From positions 930,001 through 994,000 of the forward strand of contig NZ_WQCG01000001.1 in assembly GCF_013032505.1 (NCBI RefSeq): a DNA stretch of 64,000 nt, written 5' to 3'. Shown here piece by piece: positions 27,616-35,861 of the stretch; the stretch's first letter is position 1, and every line of letters begins with the position of its first letter. Both the position numbers and the translations under genes were made by a program. This stretch comes from Ruegeria atlantica. Its GTDB lineage: Bacteria; Pseudomonadota; Alphaproteobacteria; Rhodobacterales; Rhodobacteraceae. Below the pieces are notes generated by a model. That model saw only the letters and a list, made by a program, of their open reading frames with translations. It was not told where the DNA came from and ran no database searches.

Positions 27616-28149
27616 CTATCCCTGATCTATGTTGTCTTGGCGTTCGTCTCGGCCCTGAAACAGGCGGATCAGATGGCCAGTGGAAAAAAGGAACACCAAC
27701 GCGCCGCTGATTGTCAGTGGCAAGGAGCGCAAGCCCTCTGACCATTGGATGAGCGGGATCAGGGTGTTCCATTTGAATATTGTCAGCTCGATCCCGTACC
27801 AAAACATCATGCCACCGAAACCTGCCATCAGGACATCAGTGAGCACGACGAAAACCGTTCGCACAGAGGGTGGGACTAAATTGCGGAACACGACAACAGA
27901 GAGGTGCGTGTGATTGTGCACACCCGCAGCCGCTCCGAGAAACGCGATGACCATAACCAAAAGCAGTGAAACCTGCTCAACCCAAGTGGGCGTGTTGTTC
28001 AGAACGTAGCGACCGAACACCAGCCAGGCAAAGATCGCAGTCATAACGACAATGGCGATGCCAGACAGCAACATGCAAACTCGTGCGAGCAGATCAAGAA
28101 TCCTGTCCATGTTGCGCATGGCGGCAGGGGCGGTATCGGGCTCTTGCAT
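27616..28149 (-). CDS. TRAP transporter small permease (DctQ)
   Basis: A 177-residue membrane protein with four hydrophobic helices, as in DctQ subunits. The amphipathic N-terminal region (MRNMDRILDLLARVCM) and the conserved WVEQVSLLLVMVIAFLGAA segment support the call. It pairs with DctM in the cytoplasmic membrane. A terminator-like hairpin lies just upstream, between it and the DctP gene, probably reducing expression of the membrane part relative to the binding protein. The first ATG is used; a second Met ten codons on (MRNMDR) is an alternative start. Confidence 0.9.
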   Translation of the reverse strand: MQEPDTAPAAMRNMDRILDLLARVCMLLSGIAIVVMTAIFAWLVFGRYVLNNTPTWVEQVSLLLVMVIAFLGAAAGVHNHTHLSVVVFRNLVPPSVRTVFVVLTDVLMAGFGGMMFWYGIELTIFKWNTLIPLIQWSEGLRSLPLTISGALVFLFSTGHLIRLFQGRDERQDNIDQG

Positions 28150-28166
28150 TGGATTTCCTCTGAGAC

Positions 28167-28200
28167 AAAACGCCCGGCATCCAATTGGCGGAGCCGGGCG
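28167..28200 (-). terminator. Attenuator-like hairpin between dctP and dctQ
   Basis: Read on the minus strand, CGCCCGGC and GCCGGGCG form a perfect 8-bp GC stem around a 14-base loop and are followed at once by TTTT. It lies 26 bases after the DctP stop and before the DctQ start. Such intercistronic terminators commonly let most transcripts end after the solute-binding protein gene while some continue. Confidence 0.65.
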
Positions 28201-28225
28201 CTCAAAGTTGAACTGTTAAGACAAC

Positions 28226-29200
28226 TTATTCAGTGGCTTGCGCCATTTCTACCAACGCTTTCATATCAGGATTTGCAGCCAAGTAGTCTGCATAAACCGA
28301 ATCCATTGCGGACTGGAATGGGCCTTTATCGGCGATTTCATTGACGGTGATGCCGGCCGCTTCAACATCTTTACGCGCTTGTTTAGAACCAATTGCCCAA
28401 AGCTCACGCTGGACCAATGCGGCTTCTTCTGCTGCACCGCGCACAGCGGCTTGCAATTCAGGAGACAGCGCATTGAATTTGGCCGTGTTCACGCAGATGC
28501 ACTCGGGGATAATCAGGTGTTCGGACAAAGAATAATTTGTGGTCACTTCATAGTGACCGACATTCTTGAACGACGGGAAGTTGTTCTCCGCACCATCAAC
28601 AACGCCGGTTTTCAGCGCTTGCTGAACTTCGGAGAATGCCATTGGAGACGGGTTACCGCCCATAGCTGAAATCATAGATGTATAAAGATCGTTGTTCATC
28701 ACACGAATTTTCAGACCTTCGACATCTGCGGGCGTGTTGATCGGCTTTTGGCTGTAGAAAGAACGCGCACCGGCATCAAACCATGCCAGTGGCAGAACGC
28801 CTGCTTCACCCATCGCAGATGAAACAACCTCACCGGCGTCGCCGTCCAGCACGCGGAACATGTGCGGCACATCTTTGAAGATGAAAGGAAGCGATACAAG
28901 GTTAGCTTCTTTCACCATTGGGCCAATGGGACCGAGGTTGAAGTTACCAACCTCGATTGCGCCGATACGAACCTGTTCTAGGGCATCCGGTTGGGAACCA
29001 AGAACACCACCGTGGAACACATCGACGGTAACTTCGCCGTCTGTAGCGGCGTCAACCAGTTCGGCAAACTTGTCCATTGCAGCCGTGTTGGGATGGCCGT
29101 CGTTGTGGATATTCCAGGCCCGCCAGTTTTCGGCTGAAGCTGACGTTGCAATGAATGCCACAGCGGTCGCAGTTGCAAAGAACGATTTCGTGAAAGTCAT
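28226..29200 (-). CDS. TRAP transporter solute-binding protein (DctP), uronate type
   Basis: A 324-residue periplasmic protein beginning MTFTKSFFATATAVAF with a Sec signal peptide ending near TSASA (about residue 23). The start at 29200 has an AGGAGAA ribosome-binding site; a longer frame from 29332 is not supported. DctP hallmarks include LKIRVMNNDLY, where the Arg binds the carboxylate, and VDGAENNFPSF, which in this family is common among hexuronate-binding members. It captures an organic or sugar acid for the DctQM permease. It is first gene of the eight-gene operon controlled from 29201-29522. Confidence 0.9.
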   Translation of the reverse strand: MTFTKSFFATATAVAFIATSASAENWRAWNIHNDGHPNTAAMDKFAELVDAATDGEVTVDVFHGGVLGSQPDALEQVRIGAIEVGNFNLGPIGPMVKEANLVSLPFIFKDVPHMFRVLDGDAGEVVSSAMGEAGVLPLAWFDAGARSFYSQKPINTPADVEGLKIRVMNNDLYTSMISAMGGNPSPMAFSEVQQALKTGVVDGAENNFPSFKNVGHYEVTTNYSLSEHLIIPECICVNTAKFNALSPELQAAVRGAAEEAALVQRELWAIGSKQARKDVEAAGITVNEIADKGPFQSAMDSVYADYLAANPDMKALVEMAQATE

Positions 29201-29522
29201 GGGTTCTCCTCCCCGATTAATTTTGGACAGGATTTGGCTTTCATGGAATTTCAGAGACCGTAAGCCACGTAGCTTTCGATTTCCCCCAAGAACCAGAATC
29301 GCTGCTGCCCCTAAAGGGACACTAGTATCCAAGTTATGTCAACTGTAGGCTTTTAGTATGTCAGATTGCTTGACAGTCGAAAGCGCAGGGCATTTGATAG
29401 GTGGCAGGCCTACATTGGTTCACTCAAGCAAAACAAAATAGAATATTCTATTTGTTTCAATGCCATAACAGTGGATCTGTAATTTGAAACGTGACTAAGA
29501 CAGAGGGCGCAAGCAACATACC
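29201..29522. other. Divergent regulatory region between the TRAP operon and its GntR regulator
   Basis: These 322 bases contain no gene. They hold the 18-bp palindrome listed separately and a TGTCA-N7-TGACA inverted repeat at 29359-29375. A TTGACA box at 29370-29375 is followed after 17 bases by TTTGAT and could be a weak promoter reading toward the regulator. The base composition becomes AT-rich toward the regulator start, as expected for a promoter. Confidence 0.5.
29436..29453. promoter_or_regulatory. 18-bp perfect palindrome, putative operator of the GntR/FCD regulator
   Basis: AAATAGAATATTCTATTT is a perfect 18-bp inverted repeat, 70 bases upstream of the GntR-family start and about 236 bases upstream of the divergent TRAP operon start. 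FCD-type GntR dimers bind palindromes of this size next to their own genes. No second copy was noticed in the window. The link to this regulator is by position only. Confidence 0.65.
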
Positions 29523-30191
29523 GTGGAAGAAATTGTCAGACGAACCACGACCGATGCGGTCTATGAAGCGCTACACGACGAGATCGTTTCGCTTGAAATT
29601 CTTCCCGGTACAAAGCTATCCGAAACAGAGGTAGCCAGCCGATTCGGCGTATCACGCCAACCTGTTCGCAACGCATTCACAAGGCTCGGCAACGAAGATC
29701 TGCTCTTAATACGACCACAAAAGGCGACCGTAGTTCGAGGGTTTTCTATGGAGCGTGTAGCTCTCGCGCGATTGGTCAGAATGGCGGTAGAGCTAGAGAT
29801 CGTCCATCGAGCAATGGAAGTTTGGGACGCAACACGTGAAGCAAAACTTGCAGAAAATCTCGCCTTACAAGAGCAGGCGATCAATGACGGTGATCTATCG
29901 GCGTTTCACTCACTGGACTATGATTTTCACAAACTGATCTACGTGCTCAGCGGCAATCCGATGGCATTTGATGTAATGCTAGAATCCAAGCAAAAGGTTG
30001 ACCGGCTTTGTATGCTCAGTCTTGAAAATGGCAGCGCCGCAGACGCCATCCTCGCCGATCACCGAGAGATTGCAGAGGCCATGGCGGCAGGAGACCATGA
30101 CCAAGCGCAAGCCGCTGTCAGAAAACACCTGTCCCGCCTCGACGAAACCATCGACTTCATTCACAAGACGCACCCAGGCTACTTTGAGTAA
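29523..30191 (+). CDS. GntR family transcriptional regulator, FCD (FadR-like) type
   Basis: A 222-residue regulator starting with GTG. An N-terminal winged helix (TKLSETEVASRFGVSRQPVRNAFTRL spans about residues 30-55) is followed by an all-helical FCD ligand domain. The FCD metal/ligand residues appear in order: Asp and His in LDYDFHKLIY, His in DHREIAEAM and His in RKHLSRLDE. Such proteins sense organic or sugar acids. Divergence from the TRAP operon and the palindrome at 29436-29453 indicate that it controls import and catabolism by that operon. Repression relieved by the imported acid is the common mode. Confidence 0.92.
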   Translation: MEEIVRRTTTDAVYEALHDEIVSLEILPGTKLSETEVASRFGVSRQPVRNAFTRLGNEDLLLIRPQKATVVRGFSMERVALARLVRMAVELEIVHRAMEVWDATREAKLAENLALQEQAINDGDLSAFHSLDYDFHKLIYVLSGNPMAFDVMLESKQKVDRLCMLSLENGSAADAILADHREIAEAMAAGDHDQAQAAVRKHLSRLDETIDFIHKTHPGYFE

Positions 30192-30215
30192 CCGAGGCCA
30201 TGCGATCTAATCGTC

Positions 30216-30734
30216 TCAGGCCGTTCCTCGTTCCGGACGATCATTATCAATATTGAATTTCATGCCGTCCAAAAGCTCTTCCAAATCGGGACGTGCCGCA
30301 GGGCCGTTAGAGATATCGGCCAGCATCAGCGTCCCATTCGGACGGATGGCAAACGCGCCAGGTTCGGCGAACAGACCCGTCGTTTCTGCATCAGATAGAG
30401 GCGATGACACATAAAGACCAAGCGCGCGCATTTGCGCTTCAGTCATTCCAAAGCAAAGATCAAAATCCCAGCCGAATTCTGCTTTGTCTGCCGCAGCTTT
30501 TTCTTTGGTGTCGGCAGAGACAACGATAACGTCCATAACGTCAGCCCATGCTGACAGCGCCGCATTCAACTTGTTCAAAAAGCGCTTGCAGCGTGGACAA
30601 TGCTTACCTCGATAAACAAACAACATAGTCCAGCGGTCTTTTTGTTGACCGATCGTAACCTTGTCCTCAGACCCCAGCCTAAAAAAACTCATTTGCTCGA
30701 TTTGCGCGCCGACATTTGGTTTGGCTGAGGTCAT
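30216..30734 (-). CDS. Peroxiredoxin-like (AhpC/TSA redoxin-fold) protein
   Basis: A 172-residue thioredoxin-fold protein of the AhpC/TSA group. The segment LFVYRGKHCPRCKRFLNKLN places a CPRC pair where peroxiredoxins keep the peroxidatic cysteine (usually TxxC), so it may act as a thiol reductase or an atypical peroxiredoxin. The downstream strand VIVVSADTKEKAAADK is typical of the fold. There is no signal peptide, so it is cytoplasmic. It stands alone, convergent with the GntR gene, and is preceded by a long non-coding stretch. Physiological substrate unknown. Confidence 0.8.
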   Translation of the reverse strand: MTSAKPNVGAQIEQMSFFRLGSEDKVTIGQQKDRWTMLFVYRGKHCPRCKRFLNKLNAALSAWADVMDVIVVSADTKEKAAADKAEFGWDFDLCFGMTEAQMRALGLYVSSPLSDAETTGLFAEPGAFAIRPNGTLMLADISNGPAARPDLEELLDGMKFNIDNDRPERGTA

Positions 30735-31369
30735 GAGTCGTTCCTTTCTTTTATAAACAAGGGCTTTGCGCGGATACCGCTAGCTTAGTTCATGTCACGT
30801 CAAGGCAATGATTGAAACCAAGATCGCAATATTATTTAGTGCTTGAAAGGCACGCTCGATCTAAGATTGCTGTCAGTTAACGAGGAATCACCGATACCTA
30901 CCCGCCGTCACTCTACGCCCCTCATTGCAGCCGGGCTTCTAATGCCGTAACAGGTGTGAGCGCAACCAGCGTACTTGTGTCGAATTCAACGCGACCTGAT
31001 CACCTGTGGCCCCCAAGAAAACTTTAGAATCGAAACCAGAACGATCAAACGATCGGCCCGGTGAAACTCAAAAACGTCACCGTTACTAGTTAACTGTAAC
31101 TTTAGGCTCGAAGCCGTCGTTCGCTGCGCTTTGTACGAATGGCCGGTTTTGGTGAAAGCAACCATCAGCCGATTGCATCGTCAATGACCGCTATGCGGAC
31201 AAAGCTGCCGATAAGTCAGTTTGTTGGGATGTATGAAAACGGCCCAAAGCTGACCTTCACGCGTCGGGCAGTGAAGGTCCGAATTAGCGACAATAAACTC
31301 GGTCTGGTACAAGAAGCCGCCAGTGAGGGGCTGCCTTTTGAGCTCACCCAACGCAACTTAAACCTACGG
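30735..31369. other. Non-coding stretch of about 635 bases
   Basis: No convincing gene is present. An open frame at 31139-31573 on the plus strand has no family features, no clear ribosome-binding site and runs into the antisense of the antiporter gene. Part of the region around 31115-31230 has the look of the decayed intergenic sequence that is common in Roseobacter genomes. It probably contains the promoter of the peroxiredoxin-like gene at its left end. No strong hairpin or RNA gene was recognised. Confidence 0.5.
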
Positions 31370-32491
31370 TCACGAGTCAAATATCAGGAACACATAGGTC
31401 ATGAAGGCGGCCAGATGCACGACACCCTGAAGCGCATTGGTGCGGGTTCCGACAAAGGTCAGGATGCTGATCCCTATTGTCAGGGCCAGGAGCACGATTT
31501 CCGCGCTGCCGAGCCCAAGTTCGATGGGAAGCCCAACAAAATGTGCCGCGATCAGCACAGCGGGCACTGTTAGGCCAATGGTTGCCAAAGCCGACCCCAG
31601 ACAGATGTTCACGGCCCGTTGCAGTTTGTTGGCCCGCGCAGCGTCCAGCGCGGCAAGGGCTTCGGGTGTCAGGATCATGGCGGCAACCAGAAAGCCACCC
31701 AACGCGACAGGTGCGCCAAATTCCAGCAATTTGAAATCGACAAACAGCGCCAGTTTTTTGGACATCAAAACCAATGGCAACATCGCCAGCACCAACCACA
31801 GAACATGGAAACCGATGCTTTTGGTTTCCAGATGATGCGCATCCGAGCCGCCGGTTGTTGGCAGGTCTTCCTCAGGCTGTCGAAAAATCTCGGGTTTACC
31901 GGCGGTTTGGTAGACGAGGAAAATCCCGTAGAGCACCACGGACATGGCGATCATGAAGAGAGTTTGCAGAGCCGACAGACCACCGCCCGGGGCGGATGTG
32001 GTGAAGCTTGGCAAGACAAGGCTGACGATGGCCACTGGCAACAGCACCACAAGGTAGGCATTAGCACCCGAGAGGTTGAACACCTGCAGCCCGTGCCGCA
32101 GCCCCCCAATCAGCAGGCTGAGACCAACCAATCCGTTCATGACAATCATCAACACGGAAAACATAGTGTCCCGAGCCAGTGTCGGGTTGTTGTCCCCGGT
32201 CAGCATAACAGCTGTGATCAGAGCCACTTCTATGCCGATCACCGATAATGTCAGGATCAGTGTGCCGTAAGGCTCGCCAAAGATAACGGCCAAGCACTCG
32301 GCGTGGTGCACCACGCGGAAGACCGCGGACAGCATCACCCCAAAAATGCCGCCCAGCAGGAGCCAGGACATGCTGGAACCCATGGATGTTGGCTTGATGA
32401 GGTCGCCAGCGAAGGTCATAGCAACAAATACCAGCCAGATGAGCAGAGTGGCTTTTTCTGCGCGAAAGAGGTTTGTGAAGGGGGTGGTCAT
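31370..32491 (-). CDS. Ca2+/H+ antiporter family protein (ChaA/CaxA type)
   Basis: A 373-residue polytopic membrane protein with about eleven hydrophobic helices in two related halves. The cation-exchanger alpha-repeat is seen as HHAECLAVIFGEPYGTLILT followed by SVIGIEVALI, and a second repeat around LGSAEIVLLALTIG in the C-terminal half. It resembles ChaA-like and y4hA-type ionic transporters that exchange Ca2+ or Na+ for H+ across the inner membrane. It is last in a minus-strand run with an MFS transporter, an adaptor and an esterase, 14 bases after the MFS gene, so co-transcription is likely. Confidence 0.88.
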   Translation of the reverse strand: MTTPFTNLFRAEKATLLIWLVFVAMTFAGDLIKPTSMGSSMSWLLLGGIFGVMLSAVFRVVHHAECLAVIFGEPYGTLILTLSVIGIEVALITAVMLTGDNNPTLARDTMFSVLMIVMNGLVGLSLLIGGLRHGLQVFNLSGANAYLVVLLPVAIVSLVLPSFTTSAPGGGLSALQTLFMIAMSVVLYGIFLVYQTAGKPEIFRQPEEDLPTTGGSDAHHLETKSIGFHVLWLVLAMLPLVLMSKKLALFVDFKLLEFGAPVALGGFLVAAMILTPEALAALDAARANKLQRAVNICLGSALATIGLTVPAVLIAAHFVGLPIELGLGSAEIVLLALTIGISILTFVGTRTNALQGVVHLAAFMTYVFLIFDS

Positions 32492-32505
32492 GGTGGTCTC
32501 CTACC

Positions 32506-33768
32506 TTACCGTTTCTGGGTGGGGACGGATTTGAGGCTGGTGGTTTCGGTCGCCTTAAAGTGGGTTTGCTCCGCTCTGGCAGCCGGGGCCACTGTATTGA
32601 TCCTGAAAGCGGTGAAGCCCGCGAAGGCGGCCATCGCGATTACAAGCATCCAGCCCATGACCGCATCGCCAAATACCGCCGAAAGCGCGCTGGTCAGGAG
32701 TGGGCCTGCAATGCCGCCGATGGTGAAGACAAACAGCATTGTGACAGCGCTGGACGCGACATAGACGGGCACAGTGCGGTCCATCGCGTGAGCCAAAAGC
32801 AGCGAGTAGAGGGTGAGCATCGATCCGCCCAGCAAGATCAATCCGGCGAGCGTTGCTATGTATAGTGGTGTGCCCACGATGGCAGCGTGGCGCGCACCGT
32901 CACCAGTGGCGAAAGTGGCGAAGGCCGCAAGGGCGCCGGTTGCGACTGTCGCCGTCACTACAATGACGCGGCGCCGATCCATGCGGTCTGACACAAATCC
33001 AAGCGGATAGAGAAACAGGATACGCCCGACGTAAATAGCAGCGATGCCAATGGCCACATCCGCGGCATCAATGCCAATGACAGCCGCCCGATACGGCACA
33101 ACATTCATGAACACGGTGGACACGATACCAACGGTGAGCGCGCCGAGGGCGGCAGTGGGCGCTTCTTGAAACAGCGCCTTGAAACGCACATTTGCCCGTT
33201 CTTTGCCCTCGGGCGGCGTGCTGGGCGTGGCGGCGATCACCACAATGGCCAGACAGTAGAGCAAGGACATCAGCACAAAAGACTGGTTCAGGTCGTCGGG
33301 CGTAACGATAACGAGAACCTGACTGAGAACCGACATCAACCCGAGGATAATGGCAAACACGGCAAGCAATCGGCCCCGCGATTTTTCGTCGACGGTTTCG
33401 CTGATCCAAGCGTCACCGATTGCAAAAAGACCCGCGGTTGCAACGCCGGTCATCAGGCGCACAATTAGCAGCGTGGGCTCGTTGTCAGTCACGGAAAACA
33501 GCAGGGCGGCAGCGGTACATATGGCCGCCGCTGCAGAAAATGCACGAATATGTCCAATGCTGGTGATCCATCCTGCAATGTAGAAACAGCCGATCAGGAA
33601 TCCCAACGAGTAAGCAGCGGGCGCCAGCGCGGCGATTTCCTGAGACGCGCCGGTTTGGGCAAAATAAAGCGCGACGATGGTGCCCGATGCCGCAGTCACC
33701 AACTGTATCGCCGCGACCGCGATAAACAGGTATTTCAGGGGGTGGATTTGATCGCTGAACCGGGCCAT
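32506..33768 (-). CDS. MFS transporter
   Basis: A 420-residue major-facilitator protein with twelve predicted membrane segments. The loop motif VSDRMDRRR between helices of the second half matches the MFS signature, and DEKSRGRLLAVFAIILG resembles the YcaD/UMF-type subgroup. The C-terminal tail is polar and cytoplasmic. It sits between a periplasmic adaptor gene (55-base gap) and the antiporter. Whether it exports with the adaptor or acts alone is unknown; no outer-membrane channel gene is nearby. Substrate cannot be inferred. Confidence 0.87.
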   Translation of the reverse strand: MARFSDQIHPLKYLFIAVAAIQLVTAASGTIVALYFAQTGASQEIAALAPAAYSLGFLIGCFYIAGWITSIGHIRAFSAAAAICTAAALLFSVTDNEPTLLIVRLMTGVATAGLFAIGDAWISETVDEKSRGRLLAVFAIILGLMSVLSQVLVIVTPDDLNQSFVLMSLLYCLAIVVIAATPSTPPEGKERANVRFKALFQEAPTAALGALTVGIVSTVFMNVVPYRAAVIGIDAADVAIGIAAIYVGRILFLYPLGFVSDRMDRRRVIVVTATVATGALAAFATFATGDGARHAAIVGTPLYIATLAGLILLGGSMLTLYSLLLAHAMDRTVPVYVASSAVTMLFVFTIGGIAGPLLTSALSAVFGDAVMGWMLVIAMAAFAGFTAFRINTVAPAARAEQTHFKATETTSLKSVPTQKR

Positions 33769-33823
33769 GGAACTGCTCCAGGAAAGAGAGGAAAAGTGGG
33801 CCGCGCCTGACGCGCGACCTGCT

Positions 33824-34669
33824 TTAGTTTGGAAAGCTGACTTTGACTTCGACGTTCAAGCCGGGAATAAGGCCGCGCTCAAGATTTGGGATTTCCGCCC
33901 AGATGCGTAGGGTTTCGTTCGCGGCCAGCACGCTTTCAGCAAAAAGCACGCGGCCACCCTGTGCCAGTGGCTGAACGTCACCTGGCAAATGCAAGTCGAC
34001 CTGAAAGCGCTCCATCAGAGCACTCAGGCCCTCTGGCGTCGACTGGTCCAGCGCGATCAGGGATTTGTACGGCATTCCGTACACAACGCGGACCGTGTCT
34101 GTGTGCACAATCTGCGCCAGCGCTTGACCGTTTTCTGTGTCCAGATAGGTGCCCACCTGTTTGTGGGCGAGCCCAATTTGCCCCGAAATCGGCGCTCTGA
34201 TCTGTGTCGAAGCCAACTCCAGCTCTGCCAATGCACGGTGCGCCTGCGCCTCTTGCAACGCCACCTTGGCCAGTATCAGCCGGTCCGTAGCGTCTTGAAC
34301 GGCCAGTTCGGAAACCACATCGCGCGTGCCAAGTTTCGCCTGCCGTTGCGCCACGGCCTCCGCTGTTGCCAATTCGGCCTCACGACGGCTTTCGACCGCA
34401 CGGCTGGCGGCGAGCTTTTGTTCGTAAGCTGGGGCCGCAATTTCAAACAGTAATTGGCCTTTCTCAACCGTATCGCCCGGCTTGAAATGCACCGCCGCGA
34501 GGATGCCGCTCACCGAATTGGCCACCAGAGCGCTCTCACTGGCCTCTATCCGTCCGGTAAATGTCTCTGCGGCGAGCATGTTGGTGAACTCTTTCACAGG
34601 CTCTGCGTGGGCATTGTGTGTCATCAGAAGACCCAACAACAGAAGCGGGAGTTTTGCAAAAACGGTCAT
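33824..34669 (-). CDS. Periplasmic adaptor / membrane fusion protein (HlyD/AcrA type)
   Basis: A 281-residue secreted protein with a cleavable signal peptide (MTVFAKLPLLLLGLLMTHNAHA). It shows the biotinyl-lipoyl half-motifs SGILAAVHFKPGDTVEKG and RAPISGQIGLAHKQVG flanking a coiled coil (about residues 80-150), followed by a beta-barrel domain. This is the architecture of RND adaptors, but somewhat short and without an RND pump in the neighbourhood. It lies between the secreted esterase (6-base gap) and the MFS gene. It might link the MFS pump to an outer-membrane factor encoded elsewhere. Confidence 0.85.
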   Translation of the reverse strand: MTVFAKLPLLLLGLLMTHNAHAEPVKEFTNMLAAETFTGRIEASESALVANSVSGILAAVHFKPGDTVEKGQLLFEIAAPAYEQKLAASRAVESRREAELATAEAVAQRQAKLGTRDVVSELAVQDATDRLILAKVALQEAQAHRALAELELASTQIRAPISGQIGLAHKQVGTYLDTENGQALAQIVHTDTVRVVYGMPYKSLIALDQSTPEGLSALMERFQVDLHLPGDVQPLAQGGRVLFAESVLAANETLRIWAEIPNLERGLIPGLNVEVKVSFPN

Positions 34670-34675
34670 GGCTGG

Positions 34676-35749
34676 TCACTCCAGATGCAGGTCAAAGAAG
34701 GTGTTGAGCTCACGCCAAGCGTCATGAGTCTCTGGCGCGTTCACGAAGAAACCTGCCATGTAGTCGCCGTGTGACTGGCCGTCGTAGACATGTAGATCGG
34801 CGGCAACTCCGGCGGCGCGCAGGGCGCGGTGCATGCGCACCGTGTCGCTTAGCAACAGGTCGCGTGTGCCGGTCAGAAGAACCGTAGGCGGCAGGTTGTC
34901 CAGATTGGCGTAAATCGGGGACAGTCGCGGATCGGTGCGGTCGGTACCGTCCGCATAAATGTCAAACGTGCCTTCAATCACACCTTCGCGGGCGCCAAGC
35001 GGATCAAGACCCTGCAACGTGATCCAGCTGTCCGACGTCTGCGCCAGATCCACAGCGGGCGTGCCGGCCATAATGGCTCCAGGCAAAGGGGTGCCCATGT
35101 CGCGCAGTTGTAAAACCGTCGACAACACCAAGTTGCCCCCCGCAGAGGTGCCAAACATCGCCACTTTGGCTGGGTCATGGTCCTTGATAACTTGCTGCCA
35201 CACGGCGATCACATCGTCTGTTGCGGCAGGAAACGGATGCAGCGGTGGGCGGCGATAATCGACTGACACCACCTCAACACCCAAACCATGCGCCATCCAG
35301 ATCGCTTCGGCCATGGCGGCCTCACCACCATTAAAGACAAAGGCCCCACCGTGCACGTGCACAAAAACGGTGTCCGCCCACCGGGGATCAATAGTAGTTG
35401 GCGTGACACGGTAGTTGGTCACCCCCGCCACGTTCTCGATGGCGAATTGAGCGCCGGTCATCTCAAGCAAACGTGCGACCCCTTGCAGGGAGGCAGCGTC
35501 AAACTCGGCTTGCAACGTAAGCCATTGCTCGGTGGAGGATGGCGTTTCGGCATGCGTACCAACTTGACGGCTTTCGATGAGCCCGGCCAATTCCGGGGAC
35601 ACGCCCGCAGGAACCGGCGCGGTCCGCGCCGCCATTGGCAGACCTTCAATCACGGGCTTTGCGCTGTCTGCGGTGGCGACCGCAGGCACCGAAAGAGCCG
35701 CAATCAGTGCGCTTGTCAGAACAACTTTCAGGACGGAACGGCGTTTCAT
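34676..35749 (-). CDS. Exported alpha/beta hydrolase, HSL-type esterase
   Basis: A 357-residue esterase starting MKRRSVLKVVLTSAL with a signal peptide ending near ATA (about residue 32). The hormone-sensitive-lipase family oxyanion motif HVHGGAFVF and the nucleophile elbow GTSAGGNL are present. A catalytic Asp lies near the LLTGTRDLLLSD block and the His in GQSHGDYM. It probably hydrolyses short-chain esters or acylated small molecules in the periplasm. It is first gene of a run with adaptor, MFS and antiporter genes, divergent from the AraC regulator at 35862. A detoxification role is plausible. Confidence 0.88.
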   Translation of the reverse strand: MKRRSVLKVVLTSALIAALSVPAVATADSAKPVIEGLPMAARTAPVPAGVSPELAGLIESRQVGTHAETPSSTEQWLTLQAEFDAASLQGVARLLEMTGAQFAIENVAGVTNYRVTPTTIDPRWADTVFVHVHGGAFVFNGGEAAMAEAIWMAHGLGVEVVSVDYRRPPLHPFPAATDDVIAVWQQVIKDHDPAKVAMFGTSAGGNLVLSTVLQLRDMGTPLPGAIMAGTPAVDLAQTSDSWITLQGLDPLGAREGVIEGTFDIYADGTDRTDPRLSPIYANLDNLPPTVLLTGTRDLLLSDTVRMHRALRAAGVAADLHVYDGQSHGDYMAGFFVNAPETHDAWRELNTFFDLHLE

Positions 35750-35861
35750 GTTTGGTCTCCAACTTTCAGTTTGGGTCATTCGTTTTGCTAAACTGGAGGT
35801 AATTTGTGGGGGGAGGCCGCGCCACTTCCAAAAGTGATCATTTCACGACAAACTGTCCGTC

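Noticed and set aside
31139..31573. A 144-codon plus-strand frame upstream of and over the antiporter
   Set aside because: The second half is antisense to the antiporter and the first half shows no domain or ribosome-binding site.
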